Origin: JAMIFV01 sp035906055
GTDB taxonomy: Bacteria > Pseudomonadota > Alphaproteobacteria > Rickettsiales > JABCZZ01
Length of the DNA stretch: 56,670 bases
NCBI GenBank assembly: GCA_035906055.1
Contig: JAMIFV010000057.1
Location: forward strand, 1 to 56,670
Direction of reading: 5' to 3'
Shown here: one piece after another, positions 33,304 to 44,538 of the stretch
How the letters are laid out: the number at the start of each line of letters is the position of its first letter
Numbering within the stretch: position 1 is the first letter of the stretch
The notes under the pieces: model-generated
Database searches by the model: none
What the model was told of the DNA's origin: nothing
Seen by the model: the letters and a program-made list of their open reading frames with translations, nothing else
Translations under genes and position numbers: made by a program

Positions 33304-33332
33304 TTGACATGGGGAGGGGGCATGGGTATGTA
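33304..33332 (+). promoter_or_regulatory. Predicted 23S-5S rRNA promoter
   Basis: TTGACA (33304-33309) is a consensus -35 box, followed by exactly 17 bp and TATGTA (33327-33332) as the -10 box. The preceding 60 bp are A/T-rich with A-tracts (33275-33300), resembling an UP element. It is the only good promoter between the divergent glycosyltransferase and the 23S gene, so the rRNA unit has its own promoter. Confidence 0.75.
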
Positions 33333-33641
33333 TACCGTCCCTTCGCGAGCCGAGGGGTGCCGCCGGAAACGGGGGCTGCTGATAGAAATCGTAAATAGGT
33401 TTTTCTGATAAAACCCTTAATTTAAGAATGTCTGTCTGATGGTTAACGCCATCGGGTGGAAATCAAAAATTCTTTATTTTAAGAGTTGATGCTGAATAAA
33501 ATAATGTGCCACACAACTCTGTTGTGAGTGAAGCTGTCTTTTTGGCTCTGCTCATGATGTGTGTTGAGTGTCTGGGGTTCATGGTTCCTCAAGGATCATG
33601 AACTAACGATTACAACATTTTGTCGTGTTGTAACGTATCAT
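33333..33641 (+). other. 23S rRNA leader (no 16S, no tRNA)
   Basis: About 310 bp of transcribed leader. It contains no 16S remnant, tRNA or convincing ORF. The segment 33553-33571 (starting CATGATGTGTGTT) is complementary, with G-U pairs, to 36457-36474 just after the 23S gene, which gives the double-stranded RNase III stem that encloses pre-23S rRNA. I do not see a clear boxA antiterminator. Confidence 0.6.
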
Positions 33642-36450
<2,809 letters not shown>

Positions 36451-36566
36451 TACCCAACACTCACATACGTCATGTGCAGTGCTAAGAAGACTGAGTTGGT
36501 TGACACATTATCATTCAAATGTATCGCGTCAGAAAAACCTATTACGGCTAGAAAGCCGGCTTAAAT

Positions 36567-36684
36567 GATCTGGTGGTTATTGCGAGTGGGTAACACACGT
36601 TCCCATCCCGAACACGACCGTGAAAACGCTCCGCGCTGATGGTACTAGTACTTAAGTACTGGGAGAGTAAGTCGCTGCCAGATC
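36567..36684 (+). rRNA. rrf: 5S ribosomal RNA
   Basis: About 118 nt. The terminal helix is GATCTGG (36567-36573) with CCAGATC near the 3' end (36678-36684). The conserved loop CCCATCCCGAACACG lies at about 36602-36616. It lies 116 bp after 23S with no tRNA in the spacer. The gene is framed by a further complementary pair, AAGCCGGCTTAAA (36553-36565) and TTTAAGCCGGCTT, that would form a processing stem. Confidence 0.95.
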
Positions 36685-36704
36685 TTTTAAGCCGGCTTTT
36701 TAAT

Positions 36705-36742
36705 AGGCCCCAAGGTGAAACCCTTGGGGCCTTATTATTTTT
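36705..36742 (+). terminator. Rho-independent terminator of the rRNA operon
   Basis: AGGCCCCAAGG (36705-36715), loop TGAAAC, CCTTGGGGCCT (36722-36732), then TATTATTTTT. This is a strong 11-bp GC-rich stem with a U-rich tail, 20 bp after 5S. Confidence 0.9.
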
Positions 36743-37010
36743 CTGGGGGGAACGCTTCCCCCATTTGCGCTCCGCGCAAATTTCCCCGCAGGGTCGTCGT
36801 ATAAACTCCTCCACGACTATGGCAGAACTCTGGAATAGACGTCTCTACTAAAACCCTTTCGCATTTGGCTCAGCCTAGCGAAAAATATAGTTTTTATTAT
36901 AGAGGGAAATGCTTTTTCCCTCAAACAAAGTGCTGTTAATTATAAATTAATCCCCGTTTTACGCTTTCATAATCTTTCTGGTCTATACAGAGCATAAGGA
37001 GAACCAGCTT
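36743..37010. other. Intergenic region after the rRNA operon
   Basis: No gene is supported here. It contains a short CGCAAATTT/AAATTTGCG-like symmetry near 36765-36785 and an A/T-rich stretch (36880-36970) that probably holds the promoter of the 111-aa gene downstream; no convincing -35/-10 pair could be fixed. Confidence 0.4.
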
Positions 37011-37346
37011 ATGTCATACACGATGATTGTCCGCCCGAACTACGATACAGTAGTAGGGGCAGTGGATGCGGGTGAGGAAGGGCCGGAGGGCGAAGCCAAG
37101 CGCGCACTTCTGAACCATCTGCTGCTGCAGCGTTACGGCATGGATATGAGCGGCCGTCTGGGCATCAACTCCACACGCGGCAAGCTGGCACAGTTCTACA
37201 TTGAAAAAATGCGCGCCGAAAAGAAGACCGAAGAAGAAAAAGCCAAAGAAGCGGTGAAGAAAGTGGATGCTTTGATCCTTGTCTTTAACAAGACGCTCGA
37301 TACCCTCAAACTGCCAGGTGCAGGCAGGGCATCTCCCGTGCGCTAA
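37011..37346 (+). CDS. Orphan protein, 111 aa
   Basis: ATAAGGAGAA lies ideally upstream of ATG 37011. The protein has an N-terminal acidic stretch (GAVDAGEEGPEGEAK) and a long charged helix at about 60-88 (FYIEKMRAEKKTEEEKAKEA) that may form a coiled coil. It has no recognised family, signal peptide or membrane segment. The strong ribosome site argues that it is real. Confidence 0.65.
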   Translation: MSYTMIVRPNYDTVVGAVDAGEEGPEGEAKRALLNHLLLQRYGMDMSGRLGINSTRGKLAQFYIEKMRAEKKTEEEKAKEAVKKVDALILVFNKTLDTLKLPGAGRASPVR

Positions 37347-37404
37347 GTAAGAACACAAAAATACGAGTAGTATTTTTTTAATTACAAACGCGCATAATTG
37401 GTTC

Positions 37405-37676
37405 AGAGCGTGCTTTGGGTCATATTGTAGCATTTGCGCCAGTGATTTTTTGTTATTCCGCTAGGCGCAGTCTGCGTCAGGTAGTTATTCATACCTGCAA
37501 AGGCTGCAACGACGCGGGAACAGAAAATCGCAGCGCCCGAAGGGTTATGGCAAAAATGGTCATCTACTTCGTCAGAAAACTTGCGTGTATGAATAACTAC
37601 ACGGCGCGTCTTCTTCCTTGTATATGCTCCATTTTTGCCTATAACAAATACCATAATATGACCCAAAGCACGCTCT
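37405..37676. mobile_element. MITE-like element with perfect terminal inverted repeats (copy 2)
   Basis: A 272-bp element bounded by a perfect 22-bp inverted repeat, AGAGCGTGCTTTGGGTCATA(TT) at 37405-37426 and its complement at 37655-37676. A perfect inner inverted pair, GTAGTTATTCATAC (37481-37494) and GTATGAATAACTAC (37587-37600), bounds a 120-bp core that matches 5-124 in the opposite orientation. The element encodes no transposase. A minus-strand frame (37403-37693) reads through it and its VVIHT...MNNYLTQ peptide is alignable with the open frame of copy 1. The ends of the two copies differ in sequence, so they are subfamilies. I see no clear target-site duplication. It lies just before the entericidin-like gene. 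Confidence 0.8.
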
Positions 37677-37708
37677 ATGTGCAAAAAAATCAATTAGGGA
37701 GAGTTCTC

Positions 37709-37864
37709 ATGAAGCGCGGAATCATCATCTTGTTTGCCACCCTTCCCCTGCTCGCTGCCTGCAATACCATTCAGGGCCTCGGTCAGGACATCAAGGATGG
37801 CGGGCGTTTTATGGATAAGACCATTAACGGCGACCGTTCTTCGGACAGGGATTTCCAGAACTAA
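37709..37864 (+). CDS. Entericidin A/B-like small lipoprotein
   Basis: A 51-aa lipoprotein precursor. MKRGIIILFATLPLLAAC gives a signal peptide with lipobox LLAAC (Cys18), followed by NTIQGLGQDIKDGG, the hallmark of the entericidin EcnA/EcnB family, and a short charged tail. Entericidins are membrane-associated peptides linked to stress-induced lysis, but in alphaproteobacteria they are common and uncharacterised. TAGGGAGAG precedes the ATG. It starts 33 bp after the mobile-like element, whose insertion may have changed its promoter. Confidence 0.88.
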   Translation: MKRGIIILFATLPLLAACNTIQGLGQDIKDGGRFMDKTINGDRSSDRDFQN

Positions 37865-37867
37865 CGC

Positions 37868-38317
37868 TTAAGTTCTGATCTGACGCAGCGCCTCTGCTGT
37901 TGCCATGGCTGCGCTCATGGCCACGTTGAGTGAGCGCGTTTTGCCCCGCATGGGAATAGTGACTCGGAGTGCGCAGGATTCAGCAATTGCAGGCGGCACC
38001 CCGGCGCTTTCGCGCCCCAGTATCAGCACATCATTTTCTGTATAAAACACAGAATCATAGGGCGTGCTGACTTTGGTGGTCAGCAGTATACTGCGTAAAC
38101 CCTGTTCCTTCATGAAGCCCTCAAACGCCTCCCATGAGGCATGGCGGTGCCATTCCACATGGTCGATATAATCCATGCCGGCGCGGCGTATGCGTTTGTC
38201 ATCAAAGGGGAACCCGCAGGGCTCGATGACATGGCACACCACTCCCATACAGGCGCAGAGCCTCAGGATGCTGCCCACGTTCTGGGGGATATCGGGTTGA
38301 TAAAGCGCAATATGCAT
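37868..38317 (-). CDS. trmL: tRNA (cytidine(34)-2'-O)-methyltransferase TrmL
   Basis: A 149-aa SPOUT-class enzyme that methylates the wobble base of tRNA-Leu isoacceptors, including the CAA one encoded at 39124-39210. Motifs are QPDIPQNVGSILRLCACMG, LGRESAGVPPAI and the knot-forming IPMRGKTRSLNVAMSAAMA. Length is normal for the family. It ends 3 bp from the convergent entericidin gene. Confidence 0.93.
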   Translation of the reverse strand: MHIALYQPDIPQNVGSILRLCACMGVVCHVIEPCGFPFDDKRIRRAGMDYIDHVEWHRHASWEAFEGFMKEQGLRSILLTTKVSTPYDSVFYTENDVLILGRESAGVPPAIAESCALRVTIPMRGKTRSLNVAMSAAMATAEALRQIRT

Positions 38318-38389
38318 TCTGGCAGCCTACACAGCCCTGACCAGGCAAGGCAAGCCCGCGTTGAGCAAAAAACCATGCGCGCATACGTG

Positions 38390-38881
38390 CTAGCTGTTGA
38401 GGTAACCGGCGACATGATCGTTGTACATCAGCTCTGCTGGCAACGGGGACTCAGGCGGCATGAAATGCTGATTTTCCAATGCGGCCAGTGATTCAAAATG
38501 GCGCTTTTCGCAGAAACGATAGAAGCTTGCCCATTGTGCATGCAGATCGAAATGTGAAAAGAGCTGGTAATTGGTAGGCACTATCGACTTGTCGCTGCAC
38601 AGGGACCAGAGATACATCGAAAGGCGGCTGGTGAGCGAGTTGCTGGTGCCACGATAAAGAATAAATACTTCGCCGGTTTCACAGAAATACGCATAACCGT
38701 TCATACGGGCCAGCATGTGTGCCAGAACGCTGGCATCAAAGCGCATGAGATTGTTTATTGCGCGCTCTTCATTGCCGGGAATATTGAAGTAAATGCATTT
38801 CCAGCCCTGAGTGGAGGCGTGGCTGAGCTCTTCGGCTTTTGCATATAAGGCGGCGGTTGCATTGCGGTTAAAAACTTTCAT
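38390..38881 (-). CDS. Orphan protein, 163 aa
   Basis: No family recognised. It is soluble, rich in aromatic residues (YRGTSNSLTSRLSMYLWSLC, FSHFDLHAQWASFYRFCEK), with alternating helices. No signal peptide. It stands alone between trmL and the tRNA gene. The frame has no shadow-type composition and looks like true coding sequence. Confidence 0.6.
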   Translation of the reverse strand: MKVFNRNATAALYAKAEELSHASTQGWKCIYFNIPGNEERAINNLMRFDASVLAHMLARMNGYAYFCETGEVFILYRGTSNSLTSRLSMYLWSLCSDKSIVPTNYQLFSHFDLHAQWASFYRFCEKRHFESLAALENQHFMPPESPLPAELMYNDHVAGYLNS

Positions 38882-39123
38882 AATCTGCTCGCTTAATGGT
38901 TAATAACGTTAATGGTATTGCAAACGGCGTGCCAATAATAATCAACTGATATTTATAGGATTAATCTGAGATTAAGGATTCGGGTTCCCCCAGTGCCTGG
39001 TGGCTTGGCATGCATATTTTGCCGCCAGATAAGGAATGCGGAGCGTATATAGCTACCCGACGCATTTTTCCGCTTTTCCTTACGTTGCACACCGCCTATA
39101 CAGCTAGGGCTTGCTCAGGCAAG

Positions 39124-39210
39124 GCCCCGGTGGTGGAACTGGTAGACGCGCTAGACTCAAAATCTTGTATCCTCACGGATGTGTCGGTTCGAGTCCGACC
39201 CGGGGCACCA
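39124..39210 (+). tRNA. tRNA-Leu(CAA)
   Basis: An 87-nt gene with encoded CCA. The acceptor stem is GCCCCGG (39124-39130) with CCGGGGC, followed by A and CCA (39208-39210). The anticodon CAA lies at 39158-39160 in the loop CTCAAAA. A long variable arm (TGTATCCTCACGGATGT) and GGTTCGAGTCC T-loop are present, as expected for a class II tRNA. The anticodon stem has an apparent U-U mismatch at 39152/39166. Confidence 0.95.
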
Positions 39211-39282
39211 TTTTTATTTGCGCGCAGCCACCACGCCAACCCTGCGCGCGGGTTTGGTTCGAGGTTTCGCCTCTCACCTGCA

Positions 39283-39317
39283 CCAGCCTACGCCGAAGCC
39301 TGTAGGACGAAGGCTGG
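39283..39317. repeat. Hairpin after tRNA-Leu
   Basis: CCAGCCT (39283-39289) pairs with AGGCTGG (39311-39317) around a GAAGCCTGTAGGACGA-type loop that folds further. Upstream is a second small stem GAGG/CCTC (39261-39273). The unit resembles a repeated intergenic hairpin and may terminate the tRNA transcript; no U-run is present. Confidence 0.35.
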
Positions 39318-39394
39318 ACTGGTGCCGGTTTAGCTATGTATTTTTTATTTCTTTCAGTGCAGTGTCTGGCAAACCCATCCAATGGAGGCCTGCC

Positions 39395-39880
39395 ATGAAA
39401 AAGAACATGATATGCCTGTGGTATGACCGTGACGCCGAAGGCGCGGCAAATTTTTATGCCAAAACCTTTCCCGACAGTAAAGTGACTGCGGTGCATAAGG
39501 CTCCTGCCGATTATCCCGGCGGCGGCAAGGCGGGCGATGTGCTGACCGTGGAGTTCACCGTATGCGGCATTGCGTGCATCGGGCTCAATGGCGGCAAGGG
39601 ATTCACGCATAGCGAAGCGTTCTCTTTCCAGATCGCCACGGATACGCAGGAAGAAACCGACCGTTACTGGAACGCGATTGTAAACAATGACGGCGCCCGG
39701 AGCGAATGCGGTTGGTGCAAGGATAAATGGGGGCTTTCCTGGCAGATAACCCCGCGCGTGCTGACTGAGGCCATGGCAAAAGGCGGTGACGTAGCCAAGC
39801 GCGCCTTTGCTGCAATGATGGGCATGCAGAAGATCGACATCGCGAAAATAGAGGCTGCGGTGAGCGGCAAGGCTGACTAG
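39395..39880 (+). CDS. VOC family (PhnB/3-demethylubiquinone-methyltransferase-like) protein
   Basis: A 161-aa protein of the glyoxalase/bleomycin-resistance (VOC) superfamily, PhnB-like branch: ICLWYDRDAEGAANFYAKTFPDS at the start, FTVCGIACIGLNGG in the middle and SECGWCKDKWGLSWQITPRVL towards the end, all typical. GGAGG lies just upstream of the ATG. The physiological reaction of this branch is not known. Its stop overlaps that of a convergent orphan gene. Confidence 0.85.
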   Translation: MKKNMICLWYDRDAEGAANFYAKTFPDSKVTAVHKAPADYPGGGKAGDVLTVEFTVCGIACIGLNGGKGFTHSEAFSFQIATDTQEETDRYWNAIVNNDGARSECGWCKDKWGLSWQITPRVLTEAMAKGGDVAKRAFAAMMGMQKIDIAKIEAAVSGKAD

Positions 39881-40878
39881 CGGGAACAGGCAGCGGCGAC
39901 AATGCCCTGCTTTTCAAGCGGCTTATATACGTCGATACCCAGTAAGCGCTCACCATGCTGACGCAGGGGGGTGTTTATGTGACCGATGTCGTACGGACTG
40001 TATTTTCTCAATGCCCTCACGGCCTTAATGGCGGCAGCGCGGCATTGCTCTTCTCCCTGTGCTACAAAGCTGCACTTACCCAGCCTGGAGCCGATGCTAT
40101 GATAGAGCATAACCGGCAGGTCCGCACCGTTGCGTGCATGCTCTATGCCTGATAATGCGCCCGCGAACGTACATACAGGCGTTACAACCCTAGACGGTAT
40201 ATCTTTATGCTCTCTTATCGGAATCAGGATGGTCTCAACATGGCGCGGTGCGGCGGCGACGAGAGCCTCGTTATGTAAGAGCGTTCTTGCCAGTGTCGAT
40301 TGCTGAACGTATTTGACAAGAATATCCAGTTGCCTGCCGGATAATGAGGCGTCATTGAACACTGCGTTGATCAGTGCCGCATCACGCGCGTCGGCCTGCG
40401 CCTCGAACGGTCCATATAAATCAGCCATCTGCTGGCAGTGATAATGTCCCCTTAGGTGAAATTCCTTATCATGGTGACCGTTGCCCGTATTGCCATTGTT
40501 GCGGAACACTCTTATGACGCGCGCGGGATTCGGCTGGCGCTCATCCAGATTAATGCCATAAGCTATTTCTTCACCCAGATGGGCGCGCGGGTCAAAATAA
40601 GGGGTGATCGACTTACCGGATGCGGGTCCGGGCGGCAGGCTTATCGAAAGCAGGGCAACGTCTTTCTTTTGCAGCGGCTGCGGATACGCTCCAGCCAGCA
40701 CCGCTTCATTGGAGCGTAGTGCCTCGCGTGTCTTCACCGGGTACAGTAATCCCCTGTCAAGGGGCTCAATGACGTGGATGCCCAGCCTGTTGCCCTCATG
40801 CAGTGTCTGCACACGCCCTACGTCGCCTGCTTTATCTAGGTGTTTACGCCAGTGTTCCGGGGAAATATTGGCAGACAT
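39877..40878 (-). CDS. Tandem orphan paralogue B, 333 aa
   Basis: Similar over its length to the gene just upstream (40881-41903). Shared blocks include a W-R-HL start, PNPARVIRVF/PDPARVARVF, NEALVAAAPRH/NEALVAAMPKH, GIEHARNGADLPVM/GLAHLKNGMDLPVV and LLGIDVYKPLEKQ/CLGVDIYKPLKEQ. No known domain, signal or membrane segment is seen. The pair is separated by 2 bp, arose by tandem duplication and has diverged strongly. The conserved C-terminal IDVYKPL block suggests a functional tail. Function unknown. Confidence 0.7.
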   Translation of the reverse strand: MSANISPEHWRKHLDKAGDVGRVQTLHEGNRLGIHVIEPLDRGLLYPVKTREALRSNEAVLAGAYPQPLQKKDVALLSISLPPGPASGKSITPYFDPRAHLGEEIAYGINLDERQPNPARVIRVFRNNGNTGNGHHDKEFHLRGHYHCQQMADLYGPFEAQADARDAALINAVFNDASLSGRQLDILVKYVQQSTLARTLLHNEALVAAAPRHVETILIPIREHKDIPSRVVTPVCTFAGALSGIEHARNGADLPVMLYHSIGSRLGKCSFVAQGEEQCRAAAIKAVRALRKYSPYDIGHINTPLRQHGERLLGIDVYKPLEKQGIVAAACSR

Positions 40879-40880
40879 GT

Positions 40881-41903
40881 CTAAGCACCCCTGCCTTGCG
40901 ATGCCGGGTCAACAGCCTGTTCCTTAAGCGGTTTGTATATGTCCACTCCCAGACAGTCCTGCGCCGCAGAATAAAGCGACCCTTTGACCTGTTCAAAGAA
41001 TGCCGGGTTCTGCTGCAGGTCGTTTATGGCTTCGAACGCCAGGGCCTTTAGTTCTTGCTGGCCCTGTGCCAGATACCGTATTCTTCCGCCCCCTTCTTGG
41101 GTGGCATCGTAGCTGACGACGGGCAGGTCCATGCCGTTTTTCAAATGGGCAAGGCCAGCCAGTGCGCCGCGCAGTCTGGCTTGCGTAGTGCCAAGCCCTT
41201 TATTCGTGCTCATGAAAGAGGCTAACGGCACCACAATGGCGCTGATATGCTTTGGCATTGCGGCTACCAGCACTTCGTTCCAGGGCAGACTGTTCGAGGG
41301 CGACTTGCTGAAGGTGGCGGCGAGATCATCCAGCTTTGCAGCATATTTTGCGGGATTGCGCATGACATCGGTCATATAGGCACCGCGCGCGGTTGCATCA
41401 TACCCTGCGGGGCAGGCGTGGCGGTATTCTTCGGTAAATAATGTTGCCAGCTCAGGGGTTCTGTGAAAATCCAGCCCGAGTTTTTTGTTAAAATTATCTC
41501 TGTCTGTGTACGGTTGTTTGAGAAATACGCGTGCCACGCGTGCGGGGTCAGGCTTTAGTTCGCTTAGGTCGAACAGGTACCCGGCGGTTTCATCTTCACC
41601 ATGCTGACTAAGGTAGCAAGGACGCACGTATTTTCCGCTTCCGGGTGCAGCCAGCAGCGTGGTGGAAAGCGTAGCGAGCTGGTTGTCTCCCACGCTTGCG
41701 GCAGAAGCCTGTTCAAAAACAGGGATGTTGCTGCTGAGGTCATGGAGCGTCTGGAAGGGGTAGACACGGTTCGCATCGTCATATTCAAAACAATGTATCG
41801 CCAGCCGGTGGGCGGCTTGCGCGGCACCAAGCCGCTCTTCCACTTTGCGGCCATTATTGGCAAGATGCCTGCGCCAGCCTTCGGTCTGTGAATTGCGTTC
41901 CAT
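40881..41903 (-). CDS. Tandem orphan paralogue A, 340 aa
   Basis: First gene of a tandem pair that follows the dGTPase-like gene by 6 bp, all three in one operon. The N-terminal half carries GWRRHLANNGRK, then SGKYVRPCYLS; the C-terminal half has LRGALAGLAHLKNGMDLP and DIYKPLKEQ, conserved with paralogue B. It is soluble and without recognised domain. Its linkage to an HD phosphohydrolase hints at nucleotide or defence biology, but nothing in the sequence proves it. Confidence 0.7.
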   Translation of the reverse strand: MERNSQTEGWRRHLANNGRKVEERLGAAQAAHRLAIHCFEYDDANRVYPFQTLHDLSSNIPVFEQASAASVGDNQLATLSTTLLAAPGSGKYVRPCYLSQHGEDETAGYLFDLSELKPDPARVARVFLKQPYTDRDNFNKKLGLDFHRTPELATLFTEEYRHACPAGYDATARGAYMTDVMRNPAKYAAKLDDLAATFSKSPSNSLPWNEVLVAAMPKHISAIVVPLASFMSTNKGLGTTQARLRGALAGLAHLKNGMDLPVVSYDATQEGGGRIRYLAQGQQELKALAFEAINDLQQNPAFFEQVKGSLYSAAQDCLGVDIYKPLKEQAVDPASQGRGA

Positions 41904-41909
41904 ATTTGC

Positions 41910-43355
41910 TTACCTGGAGATGGGCGGGGCGATGACCGGGCGCGGCGCTTCTTTCGCCTGCCTCATCATCAGCTGGTAGGTGCCCGGATGGTATTCGCTG
42001 CAGGCCCAGAGCACGTCGTTATCGCCCATCGTGGAAGAGATATAGCGTGTCACGAGCTTGTAGGTTTCGCGTTTGCGCGTGGTCTCGTTCATTTGGCCTG
42101 TACCGGCAGCCTGCTGGATCTTGTCATATGCATCGTTCCAGCCATCTTTCATGCGCATGGGTTTGTCATTGGAACCTTTACCCTGCACGAACCCTTCGAA
42201 TACCTGGCCTACGAGCGCTTCGGTGTTGGCATGCTGCATCAGAATCTGCGGGTACACCTCGCGTTTATAAAACTCCTTCAGCGCATCGAGCTGCGCAGCC
42301 ATTTCCGGTGAAGTCGTGGCTATGAGTTCCGGCAGCCTGCGTACGTCGTCTGCGTGTTTGAGCGTGCCCAGCTTCTGGTATTTACGCGTCAGCCCGTCGG
42401 CATTTTTCACGACATCTTCCACCAGCGCAGTGCGCAGGCGTTTGCCGAACTCCTCCACCATCACGGGAATGCGCCCGCCTGTGTTCATTCGTGAGCGTTC
42501 TGCCCAGCTGTGGCGTTCCGGTGCCGGCATGGCGCCAAGGCGCGTGGTCAGGTCTCTTTTCAGGTCATCCGCTATTTCTTTGCCCAGCGGGAATACGGCA
42601 CAGAAATCATCAAAGAACTTTTTGGTGTTCTGTGCGGGCTTATCAGATGCAAGGTAGTGGTACATAAGGTCCTGGGCATCGGTGACGGTGGCGGCGATCC
42701 AATCGGATGTGGCAGCTATCTGCCCTTCAACATGGTTATATTCCCTCAGGTGGAGAGAATTATGCGGATGGCCTTCTTTTATCTGCTGTTCCAGTTTTTC
42801 CAGGTATGCGCGATACGCGCTGTGGTCGTCTTTTTCGTTGAAGCGATTGTAACGTTTGGCCGCACCTTCCAGCGTGGCGGCGGAAAGGGTGAATTTACCG
42901 GTAGGATTGCCAAGCAATGCTTCGATACCTGCCTGTTCGTGATCGAACCGTTCGCCTACTTCCGCCAGCTTGCGTTTCAGCGCCGCCTCACCTTCATGCG
43001 AAAAAGGCGGGTGGCCGATATCATGCATCAGCGCAATGGAGCGCACGAGCGCTGTGCTTGCCGTGCCAAGTTTCATGCCTTTGGCGATCTCTTCGGCCAC
43101 GTCTGCCACATACTCGCTGTGCGACGCACGGTTCTGGAACATAGGCGAGAGTGAGGGGGCAATCATGGAAAGGCCGGAAAGGCGACGAAACTCTGCTGAA
43201 CTTTTGATATTCTTTTCATCATGGGCAAAAACTTCCGTTGGCACATTGCTCATGCCCGCTTCTGGAAAGAACGCAAACGACACGCGCTGGCATGCGAGGT
43301 ACTGATCATCTCGCCGACGATTCTCAAATGCTAAAACGGATTTGGGTTTGGACAC
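41910..43355 (-). CDS. HD-domain dGTPase-like triphosphohydrolase
   Basis: A 481-aa cytoplasmic protein of the dGTPase/HD family, which hydrolyses dNTPs to nucleoside and triphosphate. It has KSSAEFRRLSGLSM (the usual RAFRRL-type region), H79 in ASHSEYV, the HD pair H111-D112 in LMHDIGHPPFSHEGE, and FDHEQAG. The middle (NHVEGQIAATSDWIAATVTDAQDL) fits the helical metal and substrate segment. The start may be ATG 43355 or the later ATG 43253. Homologues regulate dNTP pools, and some act in phage defence. It heads an operon with the two paralogues. Confidence 0.82.
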   Translation of the reverse strand: MSKPKSVLAFENRRRDDQYLACQRVSFAFFPEAGMSNVPTEVFAHDEKNIKSSAEFRRLSGLSMIAPSLSPMFQNRASHSEYVADVAEEIAKGMKLGTASTALVRSIALMHDIGHPPFSHEGEAALKRKLAEVGERFDHEQAGIEALLGNPTGKFTLSAATLEGAAKRYNRFNEKDDHSAYRAYLEKLEQQIKEGHPHNSLHLREYNHVEGQIAATSDWIAATVTDAQDLMYHYLASDKPAQNTKKFFDDFCAVFPLGKEIADDLKRDLTTRLGAMPAPERHSWAERSRMNTGGRIPVMVEEFGKRLRTALVEDVVKNADGLTRKYQKLGTLKHADDVRRLPELIATTSPEMAAQLDALKEFYKREVYPQILMQHANTEALVGQVFEGFVQGKGSNDKPMRMKDGWNDAYDKIQQAAGTGQMNETTRKRETYKLVTRYISSTMGDNDVLWACSEYHPGTYQLMMRQAKEAPRPVIAPPISR

Positions 43356-43572
43356 GCGGGATACTCAGGCAGCCTGTTGACAAAGTTTCTAATTTCAGAA
43401 GCTTATCAAACAAGCGCATGCCCGGCAACCGCGCGCTGGCTGTGTCACGAAATCTTCATATTGCAAGGGCTTTATACAATTCAATCACATAGGCCGGGTG
43501 CCCACCTTAATTCCGGCTTGCCATTGCCAATTTATCGCCGCTATAGTGCCTGCGAAACATAAGGATACCCAC

Positions 43573-44538
43573 GTGACCAAGCCCGACAAAGCGACGACCC
43601 TGCGCCTCTATCATTCCATGCTGCTCATCCGCCGTGCGGAGGAGCATATCTGCGAAGTCTATGCGAGCGACGCCATTAAAAGCCCCGTGCATCTGTCCAT
43701 CGGGCAGGAATCGGTGGCGGTGGGGTTATGCGATGCGTTGAAGCAAGACGATATGGTTTCCAACACGTATCGTTGTCATGCGACGCACATCGCCAAGGGC
43801 GGCGACCTTCGCCGGATGATGGCCGAGCTTTACGGCAAGGCCACGGGCTGCGCGCAGGGCAAGGCCGGTTCCATGCATCTTATCGATATACCCGCAGGCG
43901 TTATGGGCGCATCCGCCGTGGTGGGCACCACCATTCCCGTGGCGATGGGCTATGCCCAGGCCATGCAGTGGGACGTGCAGAAAGGTAAGCCCGCACGCGT
44001 GATGCTGGCCGTATGCGGTGACGGCGCCACCGAAGAAGGCGCGTTTTCCGAATCGCTCAATTACGCCGCGCTCAAGAAACTGCCGATGGTATTTGTGGTG
44101 GAGAATAACGGCTTTGCCATTCACACGCCCATCCACCGCCGCCAGCCCAACTGGAACCTGCGCGAGCGCGTGGCGACGTATGGCATTCCCACGCAGGTAA
44201 TTGAAGACGGTGACGTGTTCGCCATCCGCGATGCTGCAACCACGGCGATTGAAGCGGCACGCGCGGGCAAAGGGCCGCAATTCATCGAATGCAAAACCTA
44301 TCGCTGGATGGAGCATGTGGGCCCCACGGATGACCATGATCACGGCCCCTACCGCAATATCAAAGACTATGACGCGTGGAAGAAAAACGACCAGATCGCA
44401 CGTCTTGAAAAGATGCTGGGCGCCGACGCCGAAGCCGTTAAGGCCAGAGTGGAAGCCGAGCTGAAAGACGCCGTGGATTTCTCCGTCGCCTCGCCCTATC
44501 CAACCGCCAACGACCTGCACACATTTGTTTATGCATAA
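43573..44538 (+). CDS. Thiamine-diphosphate-dependent E1 alpha subunit
   Basis: A 321-aa alpha subunit of a 2-oxoacid-dehydrogenase-type E1 (pyruvate or acetoin dehydrogenase-like). The ThDP motif CGDGATEEGAF (148-158) runs to N178-N179. The E1 alpha signatures are also present (MLLIRRAEEHICEVY, SIGQESVAVGLCDAL, MVSNTYRCHATHIAKG). The GTG start at 43573 is preferred since AAGGA lies at the right distance; the frame extends further upstream without a better site. The beta gene overlaps by 8 bp. No E2 or E3 gene is near, so the pair may not belong to a classical complex. It adjoins a methyltransferase/glycosyltransferase cluster, where such E1 pairs can build C2-branched or acyl groups. Confidence 0.88.
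   Translation: MTKPDKATTLRLYHSMLLIRRAEEHICEVYASDAIKSPVHLSIGQESVAVGLCDALKQDDMVSNTYRCHATHIAKGGDLRRMMAELYGKATGCAQGKAGSMHLIDIPAGVMGASAVVGTTIPVAMGYAQAMQWDVQKGKPARVMLAVCGDGATEEGAFSESLNYAALKKLPMVFVVENNGFAIHTPIHRRQPNWNLRERVATYGIPTQVIEDGDVFAIRDAATTAIEAARAGKGPQFIECKTYRWMEHVGPTDDHDHGPYRNIKDYDAWKKNDQIARLEKMLGADAEAVKARVEAELKDAVDFSVASPYPTANDLHTFVYA

Noticed and set aside
39283..39317. Possible second tRNA or small RNA after tRNA-Leu
   Set aside because: Only a short stem; no tRNA T-loop or acceptor end is present.
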